A stretch of DNA of 36,236 nucleotides, taken from NCBI GenBank assembly GCA_045594565.1, contig JAZNYT010000061.1:1-36236 (forward strand). The letters run 5' to 3'. This document shows, piece after piece, positions 1 to 7,768 of this stretch (its first letter is position 1; the number at the start of each line of letters is the position of its first letter). The notes under the pieces were generated by a model. That model saw only the letters and a list, made by a program, of their open reading frames with translations, ran no database searches and had not been told where the DNA came from. The DNA is from RGIG6353 sp045594565 (GTDB lineage Bacteria > Bacillota > Clostridia > Oscillospirales > SIG627). The position numbers were made by a program, and so were the translations under genes.

Positions 1-296
1 ATTGTTTTCATCTTGCAAAAATACAGTTATTTTGCGACATGGAGAAAGGATAAGTGAAAAAATCCCGTAACATCACAATAAAATCCTTACACCTTATATC
101 ATATAGCAACCGAATAAAATAAAGTTATATCGAATTTGCAAAGCAAATATATCGTGCGAGCAACAGCGAGTATATCGCCAAAAAAGTTATGACAGTAAAA
201 TCATATCGTTCTTCCAAATGAAAAAAGAGAGAGACGAACTCAAAGTGAGCTTTTGCATAAAGAAAGCCTTTCGGTGAAAAAAACTTTAATACAGAA
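1..296. repeat. non-coding left margin with TATATCG repeats and small hairpins
   Basis: I find no supported gene in this stretch. It holds three copies of TATATCG, starting at about 126, 148 and 171 (22 and 23 bases apart), and a related ATATCG at about 203. A short inverted repeat (ATTTGC, 3-base loop, GCAAAT) lies between the first two copies. Further right are two more tiny inverted repeats, CTCA-aag-TGAG near 240-250 and GAAAG-c-CTTTC near 262-272. The block could be a degenerate interspersed repeat or the edge of an element that continues to the left. Its function is unknown. Confidence 0.4.
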
Positions 297-332
297 AAAG
301 CAAAGAGAGAGCATACGCTCTCTCTTTGCTTT
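297..332 (-). terminator. rho-independent terminator of the phosphoesterase operon
   Basis: A 16-base-pair perfect inverted repeat (arms 297-312 and 317-332) encloses a 4-base loop. Read on the minus strand, the stem runs into a T-rich tract ending at about 295. It lies 63 bases past the stop of the 40-residue peptide gene and is the natural end of the leftward transcript that carries the phosphoesterase. Confidence 0.85.
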
Positions 333-394
333 ATGTGGCTGTTGCTTACGTTATGGATGGAGGCATAAGCAACAATTTTAGGAAGAAAACTTGC

Positions 395-517
395 TTACCA
401 AGGCTTGAATTCTGTTTCGTTCTCGCCTGTTATAATGCTTGTTGTGATTACGTCCTCACTGTCGAAGTTTACAACTTCCATTTCGGGGGATACGTATATT
501 TCTTTAATGTTTGTCAT
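395..517 (-). CDS. 40-residue peptide with PExE...F..EDVITTS motif
   Basis: This small open frame starts with ATG at 517 behind a very strong ribosome site (GAGGAGGATAAGAAT then ATG) and ends with TAA at 395. The start lies 15 bases past the stop of the large phosphoesterase gene, and its ribosome site touches that stop codon, so the two genes are almost surely co-transcribed and perhaps translationally coupled. The product is acidic, has no signal peptide, no membrane segment and no Cys. It carries YVSPEMEVVNF, then EDVITTS, then a tail ending in FKPW. I recall short proteins with a Y..PE.E...F..EDVI.TS pattern in gut Clostridia, but cannot confirm that here. The function is unknown. A peptide precursor, a small partner of the upstream surface protein, or a regulatory peptide are all possible. 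Confidence 0.75.
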   Translation of the reverse strand: MTNIKEIYVSPEMEVVNFDSEDVITTSIITGENETEFKPW

Positions 518-532
518 ATTCTTATCCTCCTC

Positions 533-3500
533 TTAGTTTGCCTTATAAGCTATTGCTTCTTGACAGTAGTTGTAAAGAGCACGTGAAAGGTTGAGTGATT
601 TTCCGCTATCTGCCGCACACTGCTTAACGTAGTTCATAGCACTGTAGGTTACATTTATATTCTTGTCACCAAGTGTCAGAGTAAGAGTGAAGGCTGTGTC
701 GAGCTTGTGTGCAGGAATATCGTCAATATCTACAAAGAGATATGAGCCGTTCTTGTTGTCAAGGCTGAAATTAACCTTTCCGCCGTTGTCAACCGATGCG
801 GTAAGTCCTGTCAAATCTGCTCCTTCAGTCCACTTGAAGTAGTGTCTTATGGTAACGGTCTCGCGAAGAACGAGAGATGTAGCGTAAACGCTGAGTCCAT
901 CGATGCCTGTTCCACCCTTTGTAGGAGCCGCAATAGCGTTTATCTTATCTGTATCTGCTTCAACCTCGTCGAGTGCCTCGGCATCCTCGTCAAAGTAGTT
1001 CTCGGCATTTGCACAGTATGCTTCAAGCGCATTGACAAGACCTTCTGCTTCAATGCAGTCGGCATTTCCTGCTTCTGCCTGCTCGGAGAAGAGCTCGATG
1101 TAAAGTGCAACGGAGAAGCTTCCGTCGAATGCGGCTGTTATATCTGCATAATCGCTATTGGTTGTGTATACCAAAGCATCCTTGAATTTAACGCTTAAGT
1201 TTTTGTAGTCCTTGGGGGCAACGTAAACCGTAATACATGCAGTCCTGTTATCGTCAGAGTATTCTACGTTTGATGAATCGCCTTTGAAGAAATACGTTTC
1301 ATCGGAGATTATTTCTTCACCCTTCAATAGGTCTAATGTTATCTGAGTGTTGTCCTTTGCAGCTGCATCAACGTCAAAATAGAACTTCAGTCCTATCTTA
1401 CCGCCAAGAACAAGAGAAGCACCCTTGAATGCTATAGCTGACGTTGCGGTATCTGCCGTTATAGCTTCGCCTTCGTAATAGCTATTATTTTCAAGTGTTT
1501 TTACTTTGTAATAGGTGTTAGCTTTTCTAAGCTCTATTACGTCACCGCTGAATCTTGTCCATGTTTTTCCGTTATCTTCGGAATAAGCATAAGCAAGGCT
1601 GGGGTCATAATTCGTTACCGTAAGGGTGTTTGCTTCGGGTGAAACTGTTATTGCGGGAGAGGTAGGTGCCTTGGTTTTGATTACGTATTCAGTTGCAGGA
1701 TGAACGTAAAACTTTACTTGTCCTGAGGCAACTCCATTTTGGTTGGTGATTATCTCAACATTTCTATAATCATTGATACCTGCATAGATCATAAACTTGA
1801 AGCCTACAAGATATCCTTCGGTGGGAAGCGTGTCTGTCCATTTACCTGAAGTGGATTCTTTGTTTTGGAAATCTACCGTTTTTGTTACTGTTGTGCCAAG
1901 CTTCGATGCAACGTGCTGATAGGTATATTCCTTTATGATACCATACTCGTCCATTACAAGAGCGACAAATTCGGAAACTTGATTTTTATAGGTAAAACTA
2001 CCTTCTTGCTTACTTACTTTATATGAGTATTCAACTACCTCAGAAATAGGAATGATTTCGTCGGCGTTCATACTATATTGCAGATACGTGTTTGCAAGTG
2101 TAACACTGTTGGTTTTTGAAGCTATAAATGTATCAAAAGCCGCTTTTTTTGCTTTTTCTGCCTCTTCGTCATCATCGTAAGTCTCAGTATAAGCTGTATA
2201 GAGAGGGGTGATATTTTTTGTCATTACATGCTTATCACCGGTACCTATTTTATCTTTTGCAAGATTGGAAGACCAGTATCCTCCGCAATTGAATTCACCG
2301 GGCTTGGGCGTTGAATTCATACTTGAGTTAGCATTAGATGTTCCTTCTTCTTTCATTATATAGTATCCGGAAGCGTTACGGTCGTGGAGGTTTTGACGGT
2401 TTGCGTCGGAGCCTCTGAGGTAGATTATATAAGCATCAGAGTTCTGAACGTTGTTTCCGTCGCCCTTGATATATATACCGTAAAGTCCTACACCTTCGGG
2501 AAGGGTATAAGAGGTAACACCTTTGATTTCAACTGCCTTTGTGTTATCTGCCCCTAATACACTGTAGGGAGCAATGCTATACGTGGTGCTTTCGTCAAGA
2601 CCCTTAAAGGTTGTACCGTCTACTGTAATACCCTTGGGCGCGTCTGCCTTGGGAATACTAATCGTATAAGTCGAAGGAGTTGCTATAAATCGTATAGTTC
2701 CTGCTTCGTCTTTCCCATCACCGCTGATAGTCATAGTAGTTTCGGGAGTACCGTAATAGGGATAAATTCTATATCCCACAAGGTAACTCTCAGCAGGAAA
2801 GGCTGGTGCCCATGTGTCATTCTTGAAATCGATGGTTGCATATGCATGTGTGCCTATTTGGATGGTAATGCCGGTTTTTATTGTAGCGTGAGGTGTAACG
2901 GCTCCGTTCTTGTCCATTACGTATGCCACGAACTTGTATGCACCGTTTTCAATCTTTAGAGTAGTAGTATCTTTAATGCCGCTCCTCTGAAATCTGAATC
3001 CGAATTCAAGGGAAGAAACGTCCGAAACAGGAATGATTTCTCTGTCGGTGAGGGCGTAGGATACGTAAATATCCTTATATTTTTCTTTGAGTTCTTCTAA
3101 TAACTCTGCCTTCTTATCGGCATCGGTTTCACCAAGATAAGCATTGATTTCTTTGTATGTCCATTGTGAATATGAATACAAATCTTTAGATACAGGTGTC
3201 AACGGCTGCGTTATGGATGTAAAATTACCCGGCACAAATGTACCTGTAGTATTTCCGGAAACTCTTTTAAAGCTACCGCTGTCTTTTTCGTAAATATCTT
3301 TTCGTTCTGCAGCGAGACCGTAAACGTAAATCAGAGTCTTTGTTGCAAAATTATCATTTGATACAGCGTAGATACCTGCAAGACGGACATTGTTTTCTTC
3401 TGTTATCTGGAACGCTTTTGCGGTATCGATTTTCATACCGCTACCATCATCGTTGATTGTAGCAGGTGCGGCATAGTAGCTTTCGTCATAGCCTGAAATT

Positions 3501-4897
3501 TTACCCATACCTGCGGGGAGACCTAAAGTTTTAAACATATGTGTTATGGACTCGCCCTCAACGTACCACATATTAAGAGGAGTTACAGAAACTGTATAGA
3601 AGGTATCGTAGGTGAGACCGTCGAAGGAGCACTCAAAGGAGTGTCTTCTCTCACTTTCCTTTAAAAAGTAATCGCTTATAATCTTTTTAGTAGTTACTAT
3701 TTCTTGAGTATCGTTGTTTATTATGTCAATTTTATAGTAGCCTACCATATTATTTTCTCCGGCATCGCCCGGAACAGCTTCGTCAAAGGAAATAGAAACG
3801 CTATCGGATGATAAAGCAGTAATTTCAATAGCAGCATCACTCTCGTATTCGGGTGCTACACTTATTGCTTCTCTTCCGTCATAAGTATACTTATATACGC
3901 TCGGGTCGATTTCTTCATCTGCTTTTTTGCTTTCAGCTACCATAGCAGGAATATCGAGTACCCAATCCTCGTCTGTAATGTAGGTGGGATTTGAAGCATC
4001 TACGTAGAAGCGCTTGAGAGTAACAACATTCGTTGTACTGTCTATATTCATAAGATATGCCTGAGAAGGATATGCCTTATCGTGACGTTGTGTAAAAGGG
4101 TTATTAAGAGGGTTTCCGCTGGTCACAGAGCTTGAATAGATAAAGGTAGCGCCACCATTATACTGACGGATAGAACGGGGGTCAGAGGTGGGGTAGTGGT
4201 TGTGACCGCTGAACACAATGACCTGAGGCTGAGCCTTCAAAAATTCAACGAATTCATCGGAATGTCTATCCGAGGCTGAGCCGTAGAGAGTTCCGTCTAT
4301 GGGGTGATGAATAAATACGAATATAGGTTTATTCTCATCTTTATTGAGAGCCTCAGTAATTTTATCTTCTACGTACTTTTCCTGCTCTTCGATAAGCTCA
4401 CCATTGTAGGTGTTAGGACCTGCAGTTATAAAGTAGTATCCGTCGAGCTCGTAGCAGCTTTCGGGAGCACGTCCCATCTGCGTTTCAAAGACGCTTCTTG
4501 AAAGCGCGGACTTTTCAGCATTTGCACCGCTACCTTCAGGGAACTCGTGGTTACCCATAGCATAAACGAGCTTACCTTCATTCTTGAAGTAAAGTGCATC
4601 CTCGTTTTGGTTAACCACGTCGTAGGTTGATGCATCGGGTGTTTGTGTACTTGAGAGATAAGCAATGTCACCTACCATAGCAATACCATCGATATTCTCG
4701 TTGCCTCCGGCAAGAGCTTCGAAGTTGTTCATAACGTTTGCCATGGCTGTCGCATTATTGTGAACGTCTGAAAAAATGCCAAATGTAAGAGTGGTGTTCT
4801 CGTTTACATTTGTTTCTTCTGCAAATGCGTTAAAAGACAAAAGCATAACAAACGCCAGAGTCAACATCGCAATGCGAAGGAATTTGTTGTTAATCAT
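533..4897 (-). CDS. giant secreted calcineurin-like metallophosphoesterase, multidomain
   Basis: The 1454-residue protein has a signal peptide (about residues 1-26, cleaved after AFA). A calcineurin-like phosphoesterase domain follows at about 36-300. Its metal-binding motifs are all visible: D44-x-H46, GD77, GN116-H117, the HH pair at 197-198, and GH232-N-H234. An Ig or fibronectin-III-like region comes next (about 350-455). Two related modules of about 270 residues follow (roughly 505-755 and 806-1075), each with a conserved EIIP(V/I)S strand, a FVA.VMD strand and a YLVG(Y/F) strand. The C-terminal 300 residues look like two beta-rich domains of a type seen in large clostridial surface proteins. 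No SLH domain or LPXTG signal is present, so the protein is probably secreted or held non-covalently. The substrate is unknown; phosphate esters, nucleotides or teichoic-type polymers are possible. Start: ATG behind GGAGGATAACT. Confidence 0.85.
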   Translation of the reverse strand: MINNKFLRIAMLTLAFVMLLSFNAFAEETNVNENTTLTFGIFSDVHNNATAMANVMNNFEALAGGNENIDGIAMVGDIAYLSSTQTPDASTYDVVNQNEDALYFKNEGKLVYAMGNHEFPEGSGANAEKSALSRSVFETQMGRAPESCYELDGYYFITAGPNTYNGELIEEQEKYVEDKITEALNKDENKPIFVFIHHPIDGTLYGSASDRHSDEFVEFLKAQPQVIVFSGHNHYPTSDPRSIRQYNGGATFIYSSSVTSGNPLNNPFTQRHDKAYPSQAYLMNIDSTTNVVTLKRFYVDASNPTYITDEDWVLDIPAMVAESKKADEEIDPSVYKYTYDGREAISVAPEYESDAAIEITALSSDSVSISFDEAVPGDAGENNMVGYYKIDIINNDTQEIVTTKKIISDYFLKESERRHSFECSFDGLTYDTFYTVSVTPLNMWYVEGESITHMFKTLGLPAGMGKISGYDESYYAAPATINDDGSGMKIDTAKAFQITEENNVRLAGIYAVSNDNFATKTLIYVYGLAAERKDIYEKDSGSFKRVSGNTTGTFVPGNFTSITQPLTPVSKDLYSYSQWTYKEINAYLGETDADKKAELLEELKEKYKDIYVSYALTDREIIPVSDVSSLEFGFRFQRSGIKDTTTLKIENGAYKFVAYVMDKNGAVTPHATIKTGITIQIGTHAYATIDFKNDTWAPAFPAESYLVGYRIYPYYGTPETTMTISGDGKDEAGTIRFIATPSTYTISIPKADAPKGITVDGTTFKGLDESTTYSIAPYSVLGADNTKAVEIKGVTSYTLPEGVGLYGIYIKGDGNNVQNSDAYIIYLRGSDANRQNLHDRNASGYYIMKEEGTSNANSSMNSTPKPGEFNCGGYWSSNLAKDKIGTGDKHVMTKNITPLYTAYTETYDDDEEAEKAKKAAFDTFIASKTNSVTLANTYLQYSMNADEIIPISEVVEYSYKVSKQEGSFTYKNQVSEFVALVMDEYGIIKEYTYQHVASKLGTTVTKTVDFQNKESTSGKWTDTLPTEGYLVGFKFMIYAGINDYRNVEIITNQNGVASGQVKFYVHPATEYVIKTKAPTSPAITVSPEANTLTVTNYDPSLAYAYSEDNGKTWTRFSGDVIELRKANTYYKVKTLENNSYYEGEAITADTATSAIAFKGASLVLGGKIGLKFYFDVDAAAKDNTQITLDLLKGEEIISDETYFFKGDSSNVEYSDDNRTACITVYVAPKDYKNLSVKFKDALVYTTNSDYADITAAFDGSFSVALYIELFSEQAEAGNADCIEAEGLVNALEAYCANAENYFDEDAEALDEVEADTDKINAIAAPTKGGTGIDGLSVYATSLVLRETVTIRHYFKWTEGADLTGLTASVDNGGKVNFSLDNKNGSYLFVDIDDIPAHKLDTAFTLTLTLGDKNINVTYSAMNYVKQCAADSGKSLNLSRALYNYCQEAIAYKAN

Positions 4898-4929
4898 AGT
4901 TATCCTCCTGATTGATATTCTTCTACTAT

Positions 4930-4958
4930 ATTCTAAGTTGTTATTTAATAAATGTAAA
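4930..4958 (-). promoter_or_regulatory. sigma-A-type promoter for the phosphoesterase gene
   Basis: On the minus strand TTTACA (4958-4953) is followed after 17 bases by TAGAAT (4935-4930). Each hexamer matches the consensus at five of six positions. The start codon lies about 33 bases further on. Confidence 0.6.
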
Positions 4959-5032
4959 TAACAAAATCGTGTATAATTCGCTATACATAATTTAGTATAG
5001 TATATATAATACCAACCATACTATTTAACTAC

Positions 5033-7594
5033 TTATCCTATAATTTCGCGTATTTGGCGTTCAGCCTCGCTTAATTCGGCAAGAAGACCTCTTGCAGTAA
5101 CGCGGATGGCGCCGTTGCCAAATATGATGAGCTGTTCCTGATTATCGGAGGTTGCAACTCTCACACGGTGAGTTTTTGCAAGCTGATGAGATACCCTTTC
5201 AATATAGGTGTCGGCGGTTTCGGCTTCCTTGGTATACACAATGGTAATACCTCCGACCTTATCTATTTCACCGTGATTGCGCTTTACCTTATATGCATCA
5301 AAAACAACAACTACCTCACAATCACAAAAGCCGCGGTAATTGGAAAGCCTGTCACACAATACGGTTCGTGCCAGATCGAGATTTTTTTCCGCCATGGCAC
5401 GAAGGTCGTCCCACGCGTAAATTATATTGTAACCGTCAACAAGAAGATATTCGGGTCCCGAATAAGTGGTGCTCTTTATCAAAGGCTTACTTTTTTGCTC
5501 CTGGTTAGCGGATTTATAAACCTTGCGCTCAATATATTGCTTGGATTTAACGGGTCCGTAGGTGCGCTCAAAAATGCGCATAAGTTCCTCATCGTCAGCG
5601 ATTGCTTTTATATACTTCTGCGCTCGTTCTTCAAGAACATCTTCACTTTTTGAACCAAAGTCAATACCGCTTTCGAGATGCTTATAATTTTCCACCTCGT
5701 ACCAAGGCACAGTAAAGCCTGCTCCGTGGTCGCAAAAGACAGAGTCTGCACTGTTATCTATATCTCTGTCGGCATCATAGCCACACTCGGCAATAGCTTT
5801 TTCAGGATCTGTGCATTCCTCGTATCCTCGAAGAACTGTGAAAAGCTTACCTGCTCCCTTTGTATAACCTATAAGCTCGCGATGATATCCTCTCGTCTGC
5901 GAAACGGGAGCGCATCCGCAAAGATGACCTATGTCTCCAACAAACTCAGTGTCACCCAATCTTCCGCCCATAGCAGCAATATCAGTCATTGCTCGCCCAA
6001 GGCAGTCCGATGGAAGCTCGAGTCTGAAATCATACCACGGCTCCAAGATAACAGTTTCTGCTCTTCGTAAGCCGTGACGTACGGCACGCCAGGTTGCTTG
6101 ACGGAAATCTCCGCCTTCAGTATGCTTGAGATGTGATTTACCTGCAATTAAGGTAATTCTCATATCTGTGATAGGTGAGCCTGTTAAAACTCCAACGTGA
6201 CACTTTTCGTACAGATGTGATAAAACAAGACGTCTGAAATGCCCCTCAAGTCCGCATTCCTTATCAATTTCAAAAACCAAGCCTTTTCCACGCTCAAGCG
6301 GCTCAAGCAAAAGTTGAACCTCCGCATAGTGACGAAGAGGCTCATAATGTCCGATGCCAATAACTGATTGACGAATAGTTTCACGATAAGCTATCGATCC
6401 GTCGCTAAAGGTAACGTTCATGGAAAAACGCTCAGCGATAAGTCTTGTAAGTACCTCAAGCTGAACTTCGCCCATTATACCAAAATATATTTCTCCTTTT
6501 TGCTCACTGTAAATAACGTGAAGGGTAGGCTCTTCCTCCTCAAGCTCTCGGAATTTTATTAACGCAGTATAAGGGTCTATGCCATCCGGAAGGTCGACAC
6601 GGTACGAAAGCACAGGCTCAAGATGCGCCACACTGCAGTCGGATTCATCGCCAAGTCCCATGCCTGAATAAGCATTTGTAATTCCCGTCAAAGCACAGAC
6701 AGAGCCTGCAGTGACTTCGCTTACGGTTTTATATTTTTCACCGGAATAAATACGAATAGTGTTGACCTTTTCATTCCACTCACTACCGTCAAAATGCTTT
6801 CCGCTTATGGTATCCTTTACACGAAGTACACCGCCTGTAAGCTTTATGTGTACTATCAATTCGTTTTTATCTCTTGTAATCTTATATACCCTTGCGGCAA
6901 AGTGGCTTTTGTATTCAGGTGAACGAAAGTATCTTGAAATGCCATCAAGAAGAGCGTTTGTTCCGTCTCCTTTAAGTGCAGAGCCAAAGTAGCAAGGGAA
7001 GAGGTGACGGGAAGAAACAGCGTCAGAAATATCATCGTCTGAAAAGCTATTACCCAAAAGGAAGCTTTCCATAAGTGCTTCAGAGCACATAGCAAGCTCT
7101 TCACGGCATTTTTTTATGGCTAAAGAGCTTATATCAACAACGTTGTCACTAAGCCTTGAGCGAAGATTATTACGTATATCTTCTCTCGAAGAAGTGCTAA
7201 TGTCCATTTTATTTACAAATATTGCAGTTGGAATATTATACGCTTCGAGAAGCTTCCAAAGGGTGAGAGTGTGGCTTTGTATACCGTCTGTTCCGCTGAC
7301 AACGAGTATTGCACAGTCGATAATCCTGAGAACTCTTTCAGTTTCAGGGGAAAAATCAACGTGTCCCGGAGTGTCAAGTAAGGTGAATTCTGTATCTCCG
7401 TGTATAAATGAAGCGGAGCTTGAAAAAATAGTTATTCCTCGGTCACGCTCTATGGCGTTTGTATCCATATATGAGTTGCCTTTGTTGACAGAGCCAAGTT
7501 TACGTACGATCCCCGCTTTATATAGTATTGATTCGGAGAGAGTGGTTTTTCCGCTGTCAACGTGAGCAATAATTCCGATTGTAAGTTTTTTCAT
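5033..7594 (-). CDS. TetM/EF-G-like ribosomal GTPase fused to a YacP/Rae1-like NYN nuclease domain
   Basis: The N-terminal part is a translation GTPase of the TetM/TetO/TetW ribosomal-protection group. Visible motifs are AHVDSGKT (10-17), RGITI (52-56), DTPGH (74-78) and NKMD (128-131). EF-G-like domains follow, up to a TetM-style VFCDHGAGF segment. After a charged linker, the last 139 residues (about 715-853) form a NYN/YacP domain. It keeps its acidic signature residues: LLVDGYN (D720), VFDA (D766), ETAD (E792, D795) and ATSD (D817). In Bacillus, YacP (Rae1) is known to cut mRNA in the ribosomal A site, and TetM proteins bind near the same site, so I infer a ribosome-targeted factor that may couple clearance of the A site to mRNA cleavage. 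Tetracycline resistance is not proven. I chose ATG at 7594 because the GTPase homology begins there; a 14-residue extension from TTG at 7636 is less likely. Confidence 0.88.
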   Translation of the reverse strand: MKKLTIGIIAHVDSGKTTLSESILYKAGIVRKLGSVNKGNSYMDTNAIERDRGITIFSSSASFIHGDTEFTLLDTPGHVDFSPETERVLRIIDCAILVVSGTDGIQSHTLTLWKLLEAYNIPTAIFVNKMDISTSSREDIRNNLRSRLSDNVVDISSLAIKKCREELAMCSEALMESFLLGNSFSDDDISDAVSSRHLFPCYFGSALKGDGTNALLDGISRYFRSPEYKSHFAARVYKITRDKNELIVHIKLTGGVLRVKDTISGKHFDGSEWNEKVNTIRIYSGEKYKTVSEVTAGSVCALTGITNAYSGMGLGDESDCSVAHLEPVLSYRVDLPDGIDPYTALIKFRELEEEEPTLHVIYSEQKGEIYFGIMGEVQLEVLTRLIAERFSMNVTFSDGSIAYRETIRQSVIGIGHYEPLRHYAEVQLLLEPLERGKGLVFEIDKECGLEGHFRRLVLSHLYEKCHVGVLTGSPITDMRITLIAGKSHLKHTEGGDFRQATWRAVRHGLRRAETVILEPWYDFRLELPSDCLGRAMTDIAAMGGRLGDTEFVGDIGHLCGCAPVSQTRGYHRELIGYTKGAGKLFTVLRGYEECTDPEKAIAECGYDADRDIDNSADSVFCDHGAGFTVPWYEVENYKHLESGIDFGSKSEDVLEERAQKYIKAIADDEELMRIFERTYGPVKSKQYIERKVYKSANQEQKSKPLIKSTTYSGPEYLLVDGYNIIYAWDDLRAMAEKNLDLARTVLCDRLSNYRGFCDCEVVVVFDAYKVKRNHGEIDKVGGITIVYTKEAETADTYIERVSHQLAKTHRVRVATSDNQEQLIIFGNGAIRVTARGLLAELSEAERQIREIIG

Positions 7595-7680
7595 CAATTT
7601 TTTCTTTCTTGTTATTTGTAATTTGATTATGCACAATTATATTTGATTGCCTGTTACAAAGTAGGTAAAAATGATAAGGT

Positions 7681-7709
7681 ATTATACCATATAATTGTAA
7701 CATTTTCAA
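7681..7709 (-). promoter_or_regulatory. strong promoter for the GTPase-NYN gene
   Basis: On the minus strand TTGAAA (7709-7704), a 17-base spacer and TATAAT (7686-7681) are present, with an extended TGg just before the -10 box. The transcript would carry a leader of about 80 bases. I saw no clear attenuator hairpin in that leader. Confidence 0.75.
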
Positions 7710-7736
7710 TAGAAGAACTATATGGGAATAATTGAA

Positions 7737-7763
7737 AAGGCAGTCGTTATATACGACTGCCTT
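7737..7763 (-). terminator. hairpin terminator after the sugar-acid operon
   Basis: A 10-base-pair perfect stem (arms 7737-7746 and 7754-7763) with a 7-base loop sits 5 bases past the stop of the GH42-like gene. The T run that follows on the minus strand is short (TTTTC), so termination may be partial. Confidence 0.65.
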
Positions 7764-7768
7764 AGCTT

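Noticed and set aside
120..215. A CRISPR array at the TATATCG repeats
   Set aside because: The repeat is only seven bases, the copies are three or four, the spacers are not of normal length and there are no cas genes.
4976..5030. AT-rich inverted repeat (TAGTAT/ATACTA) after the GTPase-NYN gene as a terminator
   Set aside because: The stem is only six A/T-rich pairs with a long loop and no T run; I cannot support it as a terminator.
5033..7594. Calling this gene a confirmed tetracycline-resistance determinant
   Set aside because: It belongs to the TetM-like group but carries an extra nuclease domain and has no linked mobile or resistance context. Resistance would need a test.
7595..7636. 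Upstream TTG start for the GTPase-NYN gene
   Set aside because: The extra 14 residues are basic and lie before the invariant start of the GTPase domain; the ATG at 7594 is the better choice.
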